From contig NC_133774.1 in NCBI RefSeq assembly GCF_003597395.2, positions 32,151,368 through 32,215,367 on the forward strand: a stretch of 64,000 nucleotides of DNA, read 5' to 3'. A model generated the notes under the pieces. It did not search any database. It worked only from the letters and a program-made list of their open reading frames with translations, and was not told the origin of the DNA. Position numbers and translations under genes: made by a program. Of the stretch, positions 13,252 through 23,700 are shown one piece after another. This DNA is from Chelonoidis abingdonii. Its lineage: Eukaryota; Chordata; Testudines; Testudinidae. Numbering within the stretch: the stretch's first letter is position 1; each line of letters starts with the position of its first letter.

Positions 13252-13760
13252 AGGGCCAGCTCTAGTGATCATACTAGGATCTGGGGTGTGGTTCAGTCCA
13301 TGAAAGAGATGGAATCAAGTGGTGATAGCGGAACAGGAGCATGGTTCAGGGGCCCAAATAGGGATGGAATCTTCTGGTGATAGCAAGATATAAGAGTGTG
13401 GTTCAGGGGCCCATATATGGATGTGAGTCCCCAGTGAGAGCGGGCTGTGGTCCAGGGGCCCATACAGGACAGGGAGCCCTTGGTCGTAGTGGATCTGGGA
13501 CTATGGTTCAGGGTCCAGTCTAGGGATATGAGCCACAGGTTATAGTGGGATTGAGGCGGTGTGGTTCATAGTTCCATAAAGGGACGGGAAACGCCAGTGA
13601 TAGCAGGATCTGGAAGCATGGTTCGGGGCCAGTCGAGGCCAGTTATAGGGGGATCTGGGAGTGTGGTTTAGGGGCCTGTATAGGGATGGGAACCACAAGT
13701 GCTAGCAGGACCCGGGGAGCGCTCAGGGGCCCTTTAGAGGTGCGAGGTCCTTGTAGGAAG
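13252..13760 (+). repeat. Degenerate minisatellite, about nine 45-58 bp units
   Basis: The block GTTCAGGGGCCCATATAGGG, followed by GATGGGA...GGTGATAGCGGGATCTGGGAG, recurs with substitutions. Anchor positions are 13291, 13343, 13401, 13450, 13506, 13564, 13621, 13666 and 13721, so spacing is mostly 49-58 bp with one 45 bp unit. The array abuts the CpG island of MRPS30. The 94-codon open frame from 13686 runs out of the array and is not a gene. Confidence 0.8.
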
Positions 13761-13873
13761 AGGCGCAGGGGGTCCGGGTCAGGACAGCTGGGGAGCGCCC
13801 GTTCTTACAGGGTAGCTAAACGCTCGCCCTCAGCTCCCCTTGCGCCGGCCCCGCTCCCGGCAGCCCTCGCTCT

Positions 13874-13892
13874 GCATGCTGGGAACTGTAGT
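13874..13892 (-). promoter_or_regulatory. ZNF143/THAP11-type site
   Basis: The reverse strand reads ACTACAGTTCCCAGCATGC, matching the promoter motif ACTAYRNNNCCCR bound by ZNF143. It lies about 330 bp upstream of the MRPS30 ATG. Confidence 0.65.
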
Positions 13893-13958
13893 CCTCTTTC
13901 TCTACACTGCTCACGTGCAGGGTTCGACAACGCACAGCAACAAGCCCGTCCGCAAGAA

Positions 13959-13968
13959 GCATGCGCAT
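13959..13968. promoter_or_regulatory. NRF1-like site
   Basis: GCATGCGCAT matches most of the palindromic NRF1 consensus TGCGCATGCGCA. NRF1 controls many nuclear genes for mitochondrial proteins, which suits MRPS30. This is a motif match only. Confidence 0.5.
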
Positions 13969-14129
13969 AGTGGTAGGGCGGGGCTTGCTTCTTCGGGACC
14001 GCTTTCTTGAAAAGGAACCCTCCCTCTTTGACTGTTTCCTTGAGCGTCGGACAAATGAAATGCTTTGATTCAATGACTGGCTCCGCCCTCTTTTTCACGC
14101 GAAGCCCGGTTTTTCAGAGGAACGTTCGG

Positions 14130-14170
14130 ATTGGTACATTGTAGTATCCACGTGACCAATAGTAGCCAAT
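14130..14170. promoter_or_regulatory. CCAAT / E-box cluster
   Basis: Within 41 bp there are a reverse CCAAT (ATTGG, 14130-14134), a CACGTG E-box (14149-14154) and two forward CCAAT boxes (14156-14160, 14166-14170). NF-Y and USF sites commonly occur together in TATA-less promoters. The cluster is about 50-90 bp upstream of the start codon. Confidence 0.6.
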
Positions 14171-14219
14171 TACTGGTGTACACTCTCCTGTCCGTCCCGA
14201 GTCTCCCGCCCCCAGTGAC

Positions 14220-14230
14220 AAGATGGCGGC
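14220..14230 (+). promoter_or_regulatory. YY1-type site overlapping the start codon
   Basis: AAGATGGCGGC matches the extended YY1 consensus AANATGGCGGC. It spans the MRPS30 ATG, a usual position for YY1 just downstream of the start site in housekeeping genes, and it supports the start chosen here. Confidence 0.7.
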
Positions 14231-14769
14231 TCACAGGGGGTGGCGGTTGGTGCGGCAGGGCTGCCGGTTGCTGCACACTGAGCTCTCCGCGGCCCCTCAG
14301 CCTCCGTCTCCGCTCTACCCGCCTGTGGTCGCCTCCCACACGGCCAAGAGCAAGTCGGCCAAGCGCCGCCGGCTGGAGTATTTCTACCAGCAAGTGCACG
14401 AGGCGCCCTCCATCGCGGAGAAGCTGCGGCTCTACGGCCGGCTGCAGCGGCTCAAGTACGTGGTTTACCCGCAGACCTTCTCCCTGAACGCGGACCGCTG
14501 GTACCAGAGCTTCACCAAGACCGTCTTCGTGCCGGGGCTGCCCCCCGCGGGAGCGGAGCCGGCGAGCCCCGGGGCCCCGGATCTGAGCGAGTTGCGTTCC
14601 CTGGCCTGCGACGCGCTCCTGCAGGAGCATTTCTACCAGCGCAAGCGAGAGCGACCCTTCCTCTACCGAGAGCAGCAGCACGTCCCGGCCCCCTTCCTCA
14701 CCCAGCTGGTCATCTCCCTCACCACCGCGCTGGGCAGCCGCAACCCGCTGCTCGCAACCTCCTGCTTAG
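14223..14769 (+). CDS. MRPS30: MRPS30 coding exon 1
   Basis: Encodes residues 1-182 plus the first base of codon 183. The donor is CTTAG|GTGGGG at 14769/14770. The exon is GC-rich and has the presequence, a basic segment near residues 42-50, and the conserved [13 protein letters not shown] block. Joining to exon 2 completes a GAT (Asp) codon. Confidence 0.95.
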
Positions 14770-17700
14770 GTGGGGTGGGAGGTCGCGTGAAGGGGGGTTA
14801 CTGGGGATTAGAGGGGAGCGGGTGCTGGGACTGGGTGGGAAGCTAGGCCATAAAGTAGAAGAAGAGATTATGCTGAAGTTTGTGAAATGCCCCTGGGTCA
14901 TTGTGGGTAATGGTTACATCACTGACTGTTTTTTTTATTTTGTTTTTGGGCTGAGGGCTGATGTCCTTTTGCATGTTTTCACCAAGAATACACTGGTGAA
15001 ACACGTTTCATTTCAGATTTAAAACCAGAGGTTAACTTCTATTGGGAGCGCGGTGAGACTGTTGTTTGTCGAGGCTATCGAACTGGTAGAATCGATCCAG
15101 TGAGATTTCAGATAGACGACAAACCACATATCCAGATCCGCGTGCCAAGACAGCTTCCAGAGGTATGAATGTTTTTAATACTTCTAAAAGTGAATATCAG
15201 CTGGCACTGTATTACAGTAGCATTTAGTATGTAGCATGTGTAACAGTAGCTTCACTGTGCTAGGCAGGATACAAACACCCAGTAAGAGAGTCTCTGCTCT
15301 GAACAGTTCACAACATAAATATAGTCTGACTAAAAATCATTGCTTGCTTTTGTTTGGTTTTAAATCCAACCAGTCATATCCCAGGGAAAAACTTTTGTAG
15401 AAAAACTTAAGTACAGTGAAACCTTTATAGAGAAAAATTATCTTATTTCATGATTTTAGTTACTGTTAAAACTGTAAAACTGAGTGTTAGGCCACAAAAT
15501 GGCAGATGAAATTCAGTGTTCATAAATGCAAAGTAATCCACATTGGAAAACATAATCCTAACTATATGTACAATATGATGGGGTCTAAATTAACCGTTAA
15601 CACTCAAGAAAAAGGTCATGGATGTTTTTCTGAAAACATCGCCTCTGTGCTGGGGCAGTCGAAAAAGCTAACAGTGTTGAGAACTGTTAGCAAAGGGATA
15701 AATATTAATAAGACCAAAAATATCCATAATACCACGTATAAATCCATAGCATGTCCACACCTTGAATACAGTGTGCGGTTCTGCTTGCACTATCTGAAAA
15801 AAGTTTAATTTAGAGTTGGAAAAAGTACAGAGAAGGGCAAGAAAAATGAAGGAATATGGAACATATGAGAAGAAGTTCAGAAGACTGGGACTATTCAGCT
15901 TAGAAAATAGATAGTTACGGGAGATATGATAGAGTTCTATAAAACCATAAATGCTGTGGAAAAAAAAGAATAAGGAAGTGTTATTTACCCTTCAGATAAC
16001 ACAAAGACCCAAGAGTCACCCAATTAAATTAATAGGCAATAGGCTTAAAAGAAATATAAGGAAGTACTACTTCACACAATGCACAATCAACCTGTGGAAT
16101 TCATTGCCACAGAATGTTATAAAGGCCAAAAGTTTAACTGGGTTCAAAAAATAATTAGATAAGTTCATGGAGGGTAGGTCTATCAATGGCTGTAGCCAAA
16201 ATGATCAGGGATACGACCTCATGCTCTGAGTGCCTCATAACCTCTGGGACTGGATTTGAGAAATTGCCCGATTCTGTTCTTTCCCTCTGAGGTTTCTGGC
16301 ACTGGCTATTATCAGACCAATGGTCTGACCGAGTTTGATCATTCTTACATTGTTGTTTGAGTTACACAGTGTATTATGCACTGTCCAAAGGTAGGTAGAT
16401 ATTCACAAAATGGTATCGTGTTAGTCTGTATCAGCAAAAACAACAAGGAGTCATTGTGGCACCTTAGAGACTAACAAATTTATTTGGGTATAAGCTTTCA
16501 TGGGGTATAACCCACTTCATCAGATGCATGGAGTTATAGCCCACGAAAGCTTATGCCCAATAAATTTGTTAGTCTCCAAGGTGCCACAAGGACTCATCGT
16601 TTTTATTTTCATACATATTACAAATAAAATGGAAAATCAGATGTCCAGTACCTTTGTTCTCTAACTGCACAGATGAGATGGGAGCCATTTTTAAATGGGA
16701 AAGAAGGGTGAGAGGGAGAGGAGATTTTGGGCAATAAAAAGATATTTAAAAAAAAAAAATGCTTATAAGGAGTAATGCGTGTATACAGTTACCTGAGCTC
16801 TCTTCCCCTTCATAATCGGGCCCATCTGCACTTGCCTGGTGGGAGTGTCTTGACTCCAGAAGATTGTCAAATAGCTCCTGGGTCACTGCAAGGTTTACAT
16901 TTTCCTCCAGTCCTCTCTCCCTTTTGCACTGAATGGATCTTTGCGTCAGGCCCCGGCAAAGTGTTCAGTCATGTGTGGCGTGCTGTTGGAGTCCAGGCCA
17001 AGTATGACAGGTATACGAGAGGTCCCAGATTTGCCGTTGGCCTCCCTTACCTTCTGACATGCCTGCTGAAATTTCTTCACTTTCATGTGGTATTGCTGCT
17101 CATACCTGTCAGGCCCCAATTTCAGCACCCCTCTTGCCCAAGCAATCTGTACACAGATGTCTGTGTCTACATTCAATTAAAAACCCGTGGCTGGCCCGTG
17201 CTAGCTGACTCAGGCTAAGGGCCTGTTTAATTGCGGTGTTGACTTTAAGGGTAAGGGTCAAGCTGCAGCCTGTGCTCTGGGACCCTCCAGCCCAAGCCTG
17301 AACATCTACACTGCAATTAAACAGCCCCTTAGCACAAGCCTGGGTGAGCTAAATCACAGGTTTTTAAGTCACAGGTCATTATAGACATACCCTAAATTTC
17401 TTTGGCTGTTCCTTAGCTGGGCTTGCACAGTCTCTTCTCCCCAGAGGCTGAGGCGGTCCATGACACTTTTCCTACTTCAGACAGGAGTACATCTAGTATC
17501 TCTGTATGCTTAGAGCCAGCATGGTTGGATGCTCACAACAGTGGGCCAGTAAGGGTTCTCACCGTAGTGGGCAATCAAGAAAAGGCATTTCAAAAATAAG
17601 TTGCAGATTTTAAAGGGTGGGAACAGGCTTCTGGTGTCTGACTCCGGGCAGTGGAGTTCAGAATTGTGACTGGAGAAGTCACTGGTGTGAGAACAAGGGC

Positions 17701-20700
17701 AAATTGTGAGACAGTTGCCGGTCGACTGTTAAGGTCGACATAGGTAATGTCTACACTTGAACTGCGTTTACAGATATAGGTCGACCGGCTCAGCTTCGTT
17801 TGGGGAGAGAGGCATTGCATTACTGTAATGGGGTATTTACATCTGCAGGAGACAAATTTATGTGTAGTTTTGCACTTGTCTATATCAAAAAAAGTCAACC
17901 TAACTTTGTAGTGTTGAACAAGCCATAGGTTATAGAAAGCCATAATATAGAAGAATCACTGGTGTTAGCATATAGCTTACCAAACTTTTTAAACCTGAGC
18001 TGCATCTTCAAGAAAATGAAACCGATTGTACGCCCCTAACCTTTCCATGGTAGCAGGGCAACATAGGGGAAACATGCACATCTTCCTTTTGTGCCCCTGC
18101 CAGCTAGTCCTGTGTGCTTCTTCAGGGTGCTTGTGCTTTGCACTTTGACCATTTTAATGTTTCTGTTAATTTGATTGTGCACTTTGCCATGGTTGAGACT
18201 GCTAGATAGGATTAAACTGAGTGACACTAAACCTGACAATCAGAGTTTTTAGTGTCAGAAAGATGATAAACTTGGTGCCCTTACAGGTGGGTGATGTAGC
18301 TTTGTACATTCTTTAAAATGCATTTTCTTTGACTGTGTTGGTTTTAACAAGCTTTCATTTAAAGGCTTTCTTCTAAATCGTGAGGTAAGGTAATTGCAAA
18401 TAGCAGGTAGACAGAGTGATTTCTAGTTAAATACAGAATAAACGTCCAATAATTAAATAACAGCACATACAGTACTGTAGATGTGTGTGATTTATCTTTA
18501 TACTGGGTTTTCATCTATTTTCAGAGAAGTTTTAGGAAACTTTAAAAAAATAAATAAATAGCACATTGCTTAACCTCTGTTCTACTTCTGTGAGGCATTC
18601 AGCAATGCTGTATACAAAACACATTGTGCTGGATAAAACTTTCTTAGAATTTACTACTAGGGAAAGATTCTCTTGTTCATCCTACCCCCTCTCTGACCCC
18701 CCCCCAAAAAAAAAAAAAAAAAAAGGAAAAAAGAGTAGGGGGAAATCAAGATATAATCATTCAATCAGAAACTTGAGTTTGGAAAAAATAAATCTAGTTT
18801 GTGTTTTAGAGTAAACTTAAGTGTGGGGGAAGGAAGTGTGTGTGTAAGTAAATCAGTATACTGAGGCTACCACCTGTTGGAGGAAGTCTCACTAGCAATC
18901 ATATGGTCACTGCTAAATTCAGTGGCATGACTGTAAGTTTCTTAGGCCTGGTCTACACTACGTGTTTAAACCGATTTAACGCTGTACCTGTCCACACTTC
19001 GAGGCCCTTTACATCAATATAAAGGGCTCTTTAAATCAGTTTCTGTACTCCTTCCCAACGAGAGAAGTAGCGCTAAAATTGGTATTACTATATCGGATTA
19101 GGGTTAGTGTGGCCACAGATCGACTGTATTGGCCTCCGGGCAGTATCCCACAGTGCTCCACTGTGACCGCTCTGTACAGCAATCTGTACAGCAGTGGCCA
19201 GGTAAAGAGGAAGAGCCTCGTGAAATTTTGATTTTCATTTCCTGTTTGCCCAGTGTGGAGCTCTGATCAGCATGGGTGGCAATGCAGTCCCAAGTCCAAA
19301 AAGAGCTCCAGCATGGACCGTACGGGAGATACTGGATCTGATCGCTGTATGGGAGACAAATCTGTTCATCAAAGCTCTGTTACAGAACATGAATGCCAAA
19401 GTGTTTGAAAAAAAAATCTCCAGGCTACACAGTGCTGTGTGACAAGGTAACGGGAAGCCAGAGGACTCAAATGGACGCTCAGGGAGGAGGAGGGAGAGAG
19501 AGGGTACTGAGGACTCCAGCTATCCACAGTCCACAGCAGTTCCGAAAAGTATTTGCATTCTTGGCTGAGCTCCCAATGCCTGTAGGGTCAAACACATTGT
19601 CCGCGCTGGTTCAGGGAATAGCTCATCGATTTACTCCCTCCTCCCTGCCCGTGAAAGAAAAGGAAATAAATAGTTTCTTGACTTCTTTCAATATCACCAT
19701 ATGTCTACTGAATGCTGCTGGTAGACACGATGCTGCAGCAGTGAAGACAGTATCCGGCTCCTCTCCCCTCACCGGTGGCAGACGGTGCATATGACCGATA
19801 TCCTCGTACCATCAGCCCGTGAGTGCTCCTGGCTGGCCTGAGGTGAGGCTGGCCGGGGGCGCCTGGGTTAAAAATAGGAATGACTCCTGGTCATTCCAGT
19901 AGATGGTACAGAAACGGCGGTAACCATCTTCATCATAGCAACTGGGGGCTGAGTCCATCAGCCCCTTCCTTTCCTGTGTAAAGAAAAGATTCTGTACTGC
20001 CTGGACTATCATAGCAGCAGCATGCTGGGGCTCCTCTCCCCGCACGCTTAATGTTCTGCCTGGACTGTCCATAGCCCTGGAGACTGCCTCCCCTCATTTT
20101 ATCTCACTAACAGTCTCTGTTTCTTAATTCCTGCATTCTTTATAACTTCATGACACAAATGGGGGGACACCTGCCACGGTAGCCCAGGAAGGTTGGGGAG
20201 GAGGAAGCAACGGTGGGGTTGTTGCAGGGGCACCCGTAATGGCATGTAGCTCATCATTTCTGCAGGATCTGACACAGAGCAGCTGTGCTCTCTGATGCAC
20301 TGGTTCTGTAGTACACTCGCCCCATATTCTAGGCAGGACTGACTCTATTTTTAGAAACCAGAAAGGAGAGATTGACTCAGGGAGTCATTCCCAGTTTTGC
20401 TTTTGTGCCCCCGGCCGACCTCAGTCGGGTCACCCATGATAGCAGCAGACAGTACAGAGGAACAGATAACCATCATTTCATTGCCAATTTACGCCGGCAG
20501 CAGACAGTACAGAACGACTGATAACCGTCTCTATCATGCAAAAGCAAATGAATGCTGCTGTGTAGCACTGGAGTATCGCCTCTGTCCACGGCATCCAATA
20601 CACATATGGTGACTAAAAAAAAACAAAAAAGCAAACAAACAAAAAAAACTGAACGGGCTCCATGGTTGCCGTGCTATGGCGTCTGCCAGGGAAAAAGGGT

Positions 20701-23700
20701 GCGAAATGATTGTTTACCGTTGCTTTCCCGGAGGAAGGAATGAGTGACGACATTTACCCAGAACCACCTGCGACAATGATTTTTGCCCCATCAGCCACTG
20801 AGCTCTCAACCCAGAATTCTAAGGGGTGGGGGAGACTGCGGGAACTATGGGATAGCTACGGAATAGCTACCCACGGTGCAACGCTCTGGAAATCGATGCT
20901 AGCCTCGGACCATGGACGCATACCACCGAATTAATGTGCTTAGTGTGGCCGCGTGCACTCGATTTTATACAATCTGTTTTATAAAACCGGTTTATGTAAA
21001 ATCAGAATAATCCCGTAGTGTAGACGTACCCTTAGTTCCGTGTTTTATTTAGACTTTTCTATAACTTGGCAAACAAAACATACACCAAGATTTTTAAAAA
21101 TGACTATTGACTTTTTTGCTTGGGTGCTCAACTTTTGAATCCTTTCAGAGGATGCATTCTTGGCATTCTTGAAATTGGGCTACTCAAAGCATTTTGAATT
21201 GGGCACCCAAAATGATTGGCTAGTTGCTTTTGAAAAAACGGAATTGCAAAATACTCTAAGCATGTTGTATTGAATGTGAGGATAAAGGTCCGCCACAAAA
21301 TGCTGTTAATTAAGCTTTGGTGTTCTTTTTGGTCCCGTTCTCTTTCTCTCTCCCCCTCCCCTGCCATGCAAAATGTGGGAAAATGCCATCTTCTACCAGT
21401 GGGAAAGTGGTGCTAACCAACAATTGTCCAGGCCGTGCCACTTGAGTCCTTCCTGTTCTACACAACATATTTCTTTTGCTGCAAGAGATTCACGCTCTTT
21501 TCAAGAAACATACTATCTTTTGGTTTCTCTCTCGAAACAGGATCAAAGTTTTATTCAAGACCATAAAATGGATGTTGAACTTGATGAGAATTCTTTAGGT
21601 GTTCAGATGGCTGTTCATACAAATCTTCCTTAAGAATCAAAATATTGTTATCAATATACTATGTAATAATACTGAGATCAAAAACATTCTATGACTTGCT
21701 GAACTGATTTTCTTTCTCTCTCGTTCCTTCAAGTTTGTACCATTAGATTATTCAGTCCCTGGAGAAGTTCCTGTTGTTAATCACAAACCAGACAAACTTC
21801 CACTGTTCAAAAGACAGTACGATAACAAGATATTTATAGGTAAGATTTCCTAGTGATAGGAATATAGTACTGTGTAGAAGTACTAAAAGAATTGTACAGG
21901 TTTTTTTTGTTGTTTTTTGTTTTTTTTTGAAAATGGCTTATTGCAGGAGCCAATTTCAAAATCTCTCTAATGGCATTTATAACTGCGGTGCTATACTTTG
22001 CTGAACATTAATTAAAAAAATAAGACTGTGTATAGTCAGTAAAACACTTAAAATTGTGATAAAGTGACGCACATTTGATGCTGAAATGACTCCTTCTGAA
22101 ATATGAAGTCTTGATCTGAAAATATTTTATTCAGTATGCAGAATGTTTTCTGAATGGGTTATTGGACCTCATAAGGATTTTGTTCTTTGCTTTTCTTTTG
22201 CTAACAGGGCGGCTCAGATAGCTTTACTAATAAAGAGGCAGTTGCTTCTGTATAATAAACCAGATACCTGAAGAGTCAGGGCCAAGCCCACCATTATTCT
22301 CCTACAGCTCAGAAAAATATGCTTCTTACCACTTTTGCTACAGGAAGATCAGATACCTGTCAGCTTTAAAAGGAGCCTTCTGGTCTTTTTAAACAACATG
22401 CAGTCAATGAAGGGGAAAGAGGCAAAACCCCTTTAATTTCAGTGGGAGCAAGATTGGACCAGAACTAGCAAATTAACAAGTTTAATTTCAGTGTCTTTTC
22501 TCCAATTATAGTGAGCAAGTGAGTTCATAAGGAGACTTAATCTTTTGAACTAGAGGAAGCCAAAGAAATATTAATGTCAAAATTTCAAACCAAGCTGACT
22601 TTTTTAAAATAACGTGTTAATTTGATGAGCAGAAGTCTAAATAATAGAGATGACAGAAATATTATTTTTTCCTTAACCTCTGATGCTACCTATAACATTT
22701 GATTTTTTTAAAGTGGCTTTTAACTTTTCTCCTTTTTGTGAACTCAGGATCAAAAGTGGCAGATCCATGCAGCTATGGTCATACGCAATTTCATTTGATT
22801 CCTGATAAACTGAAAAGGGAGCGATTATTAAAAGCAAGCCTTGCTGATCAAATTGAAGTAACTTATCGAGCTAATGGTATTGCAAGTCTCTTTGCTTGGA
22901 CTGCAGCACAAGCTATGTATCAAGGTGAGGCAAAACTTATAGCTTGATTGGTAGCCATTTATAGATGTAAGACAAACTTTTCTCCCTTTCCTTTTATCTT
23001 CCATTTGTGTGTGTTATGTGGTTTTCTTTCTGTGTAGAACATGTTTTAATTTCATTATTGAAACATAAATGAGCCAATTAAACTATGTATATGGGGGCGT
23101 GTCAAGCTGAGATTAGTTTGGATTTTTTAAATAAAATCATAGAAAAACAGAACAATAAAGAAAAAATGCCATGTTGGATCTCAGTCCTCTGACTTCCTTA
23201 ATTTCTGTTTAATCCTGTCTTGATCAAGAGAGTTAAAAGGAGTAATATACATCAAACCAAATATTTACAGATCAGTAGTTGGCATTATAAAATGTCTAAA
23301 GTATTAAATCTTATGTTTTGAGATAAATAGTGTTCTAGAGTAATTAAAATGGCAATAGCAAATAAGAACCAACTTGCTTAATCGTGTCAACCAGCTCATG
23401 GTTTTAAAGTAGATAGTTCCTCTGACTTGAACCAAAGGCTTTTAAAGGCCTTGGTCTTAAACGGGCAAGGTGGTGCCCTGGGACTGAGTGATGCTCTGTT
23501 ACCTTCCTTCCCCATATAGAATATCAGGGTTGGAAGGGACCTCAGGAGGTCATTTAGTCTAACCCCCTACTCAAGGCAGGACCAATCCCCAGACAAATTT
23601 TTGCCCCAGATCCCTGAATGGCCCTCTCAAGGATTGAACTCTCAACCCTGGGTTTAGCAGGCCAATATTCAAACCACTCAGCTAGCCCTCCTCCGTATGC

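Larger units (their letters stand above)
13760..14222 (+). promoter_or_regulatory. MRPS30: MRPS30 CpG-rich promoter region
   Basis: GC- and CpG-rich DNA begins near 13690 and continues through exon 1 to about 14830, unlike the AT-rich flanks. No TATA box is evident. Visible factor-like sites are a ZNF143-type site at 13874-13892, an NRF1-like site at 13959-13968, an E-box at 14149-14154, CCAAT boxes at 14130-14134 (reverse), 14156-14160 and 14166-14170, and a YY1-type site over the start codon. The transcription start is inferred to lie between about 14100 and 14220. This layout fits a housekeeping, nuclear-encoded mitochondrial gene. Confidence 0.8.
18945..21031 (+). mobile_element. PIF/Harbinger-type DNA transposon, 2.09 kb, degenerate
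   Basis: The ends are inverted: GGCCTGGTCTACACTACG on the left and CGTAGTGTAGACGTACCC on the right, sharing GTCTACACTACG. TTA flanks both (18942-18944 and 21032-21034), the target duplication of PIF/Harbinger elements. The interior keeps a short Myb/SANT-like frame (19272-19442) but no transposase with a DDE core that I can recognise, so it is likely non-autonomous or decayed. It accounts for a third of MRPS30 intron 2. Confidence 0.8.

Noticed and set aside
13252..13760. CRISPR-like array
   Set aside because: Units are tandem without unique spacers and the genome is eukaryotic; it is a minisatellite.
14070..14681. 203-codon reverse open frame opposite MRPS30 exon 1
   Set aside because: It is the antisense shadow of a GC-rich exon; the forward frame has clear family conservation and this one has none.
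16775..17218. 147-codon forward frame
   Set aside because: It is opposite a transposon Myb/SANT-like fragment and extends into a foldback MITE.
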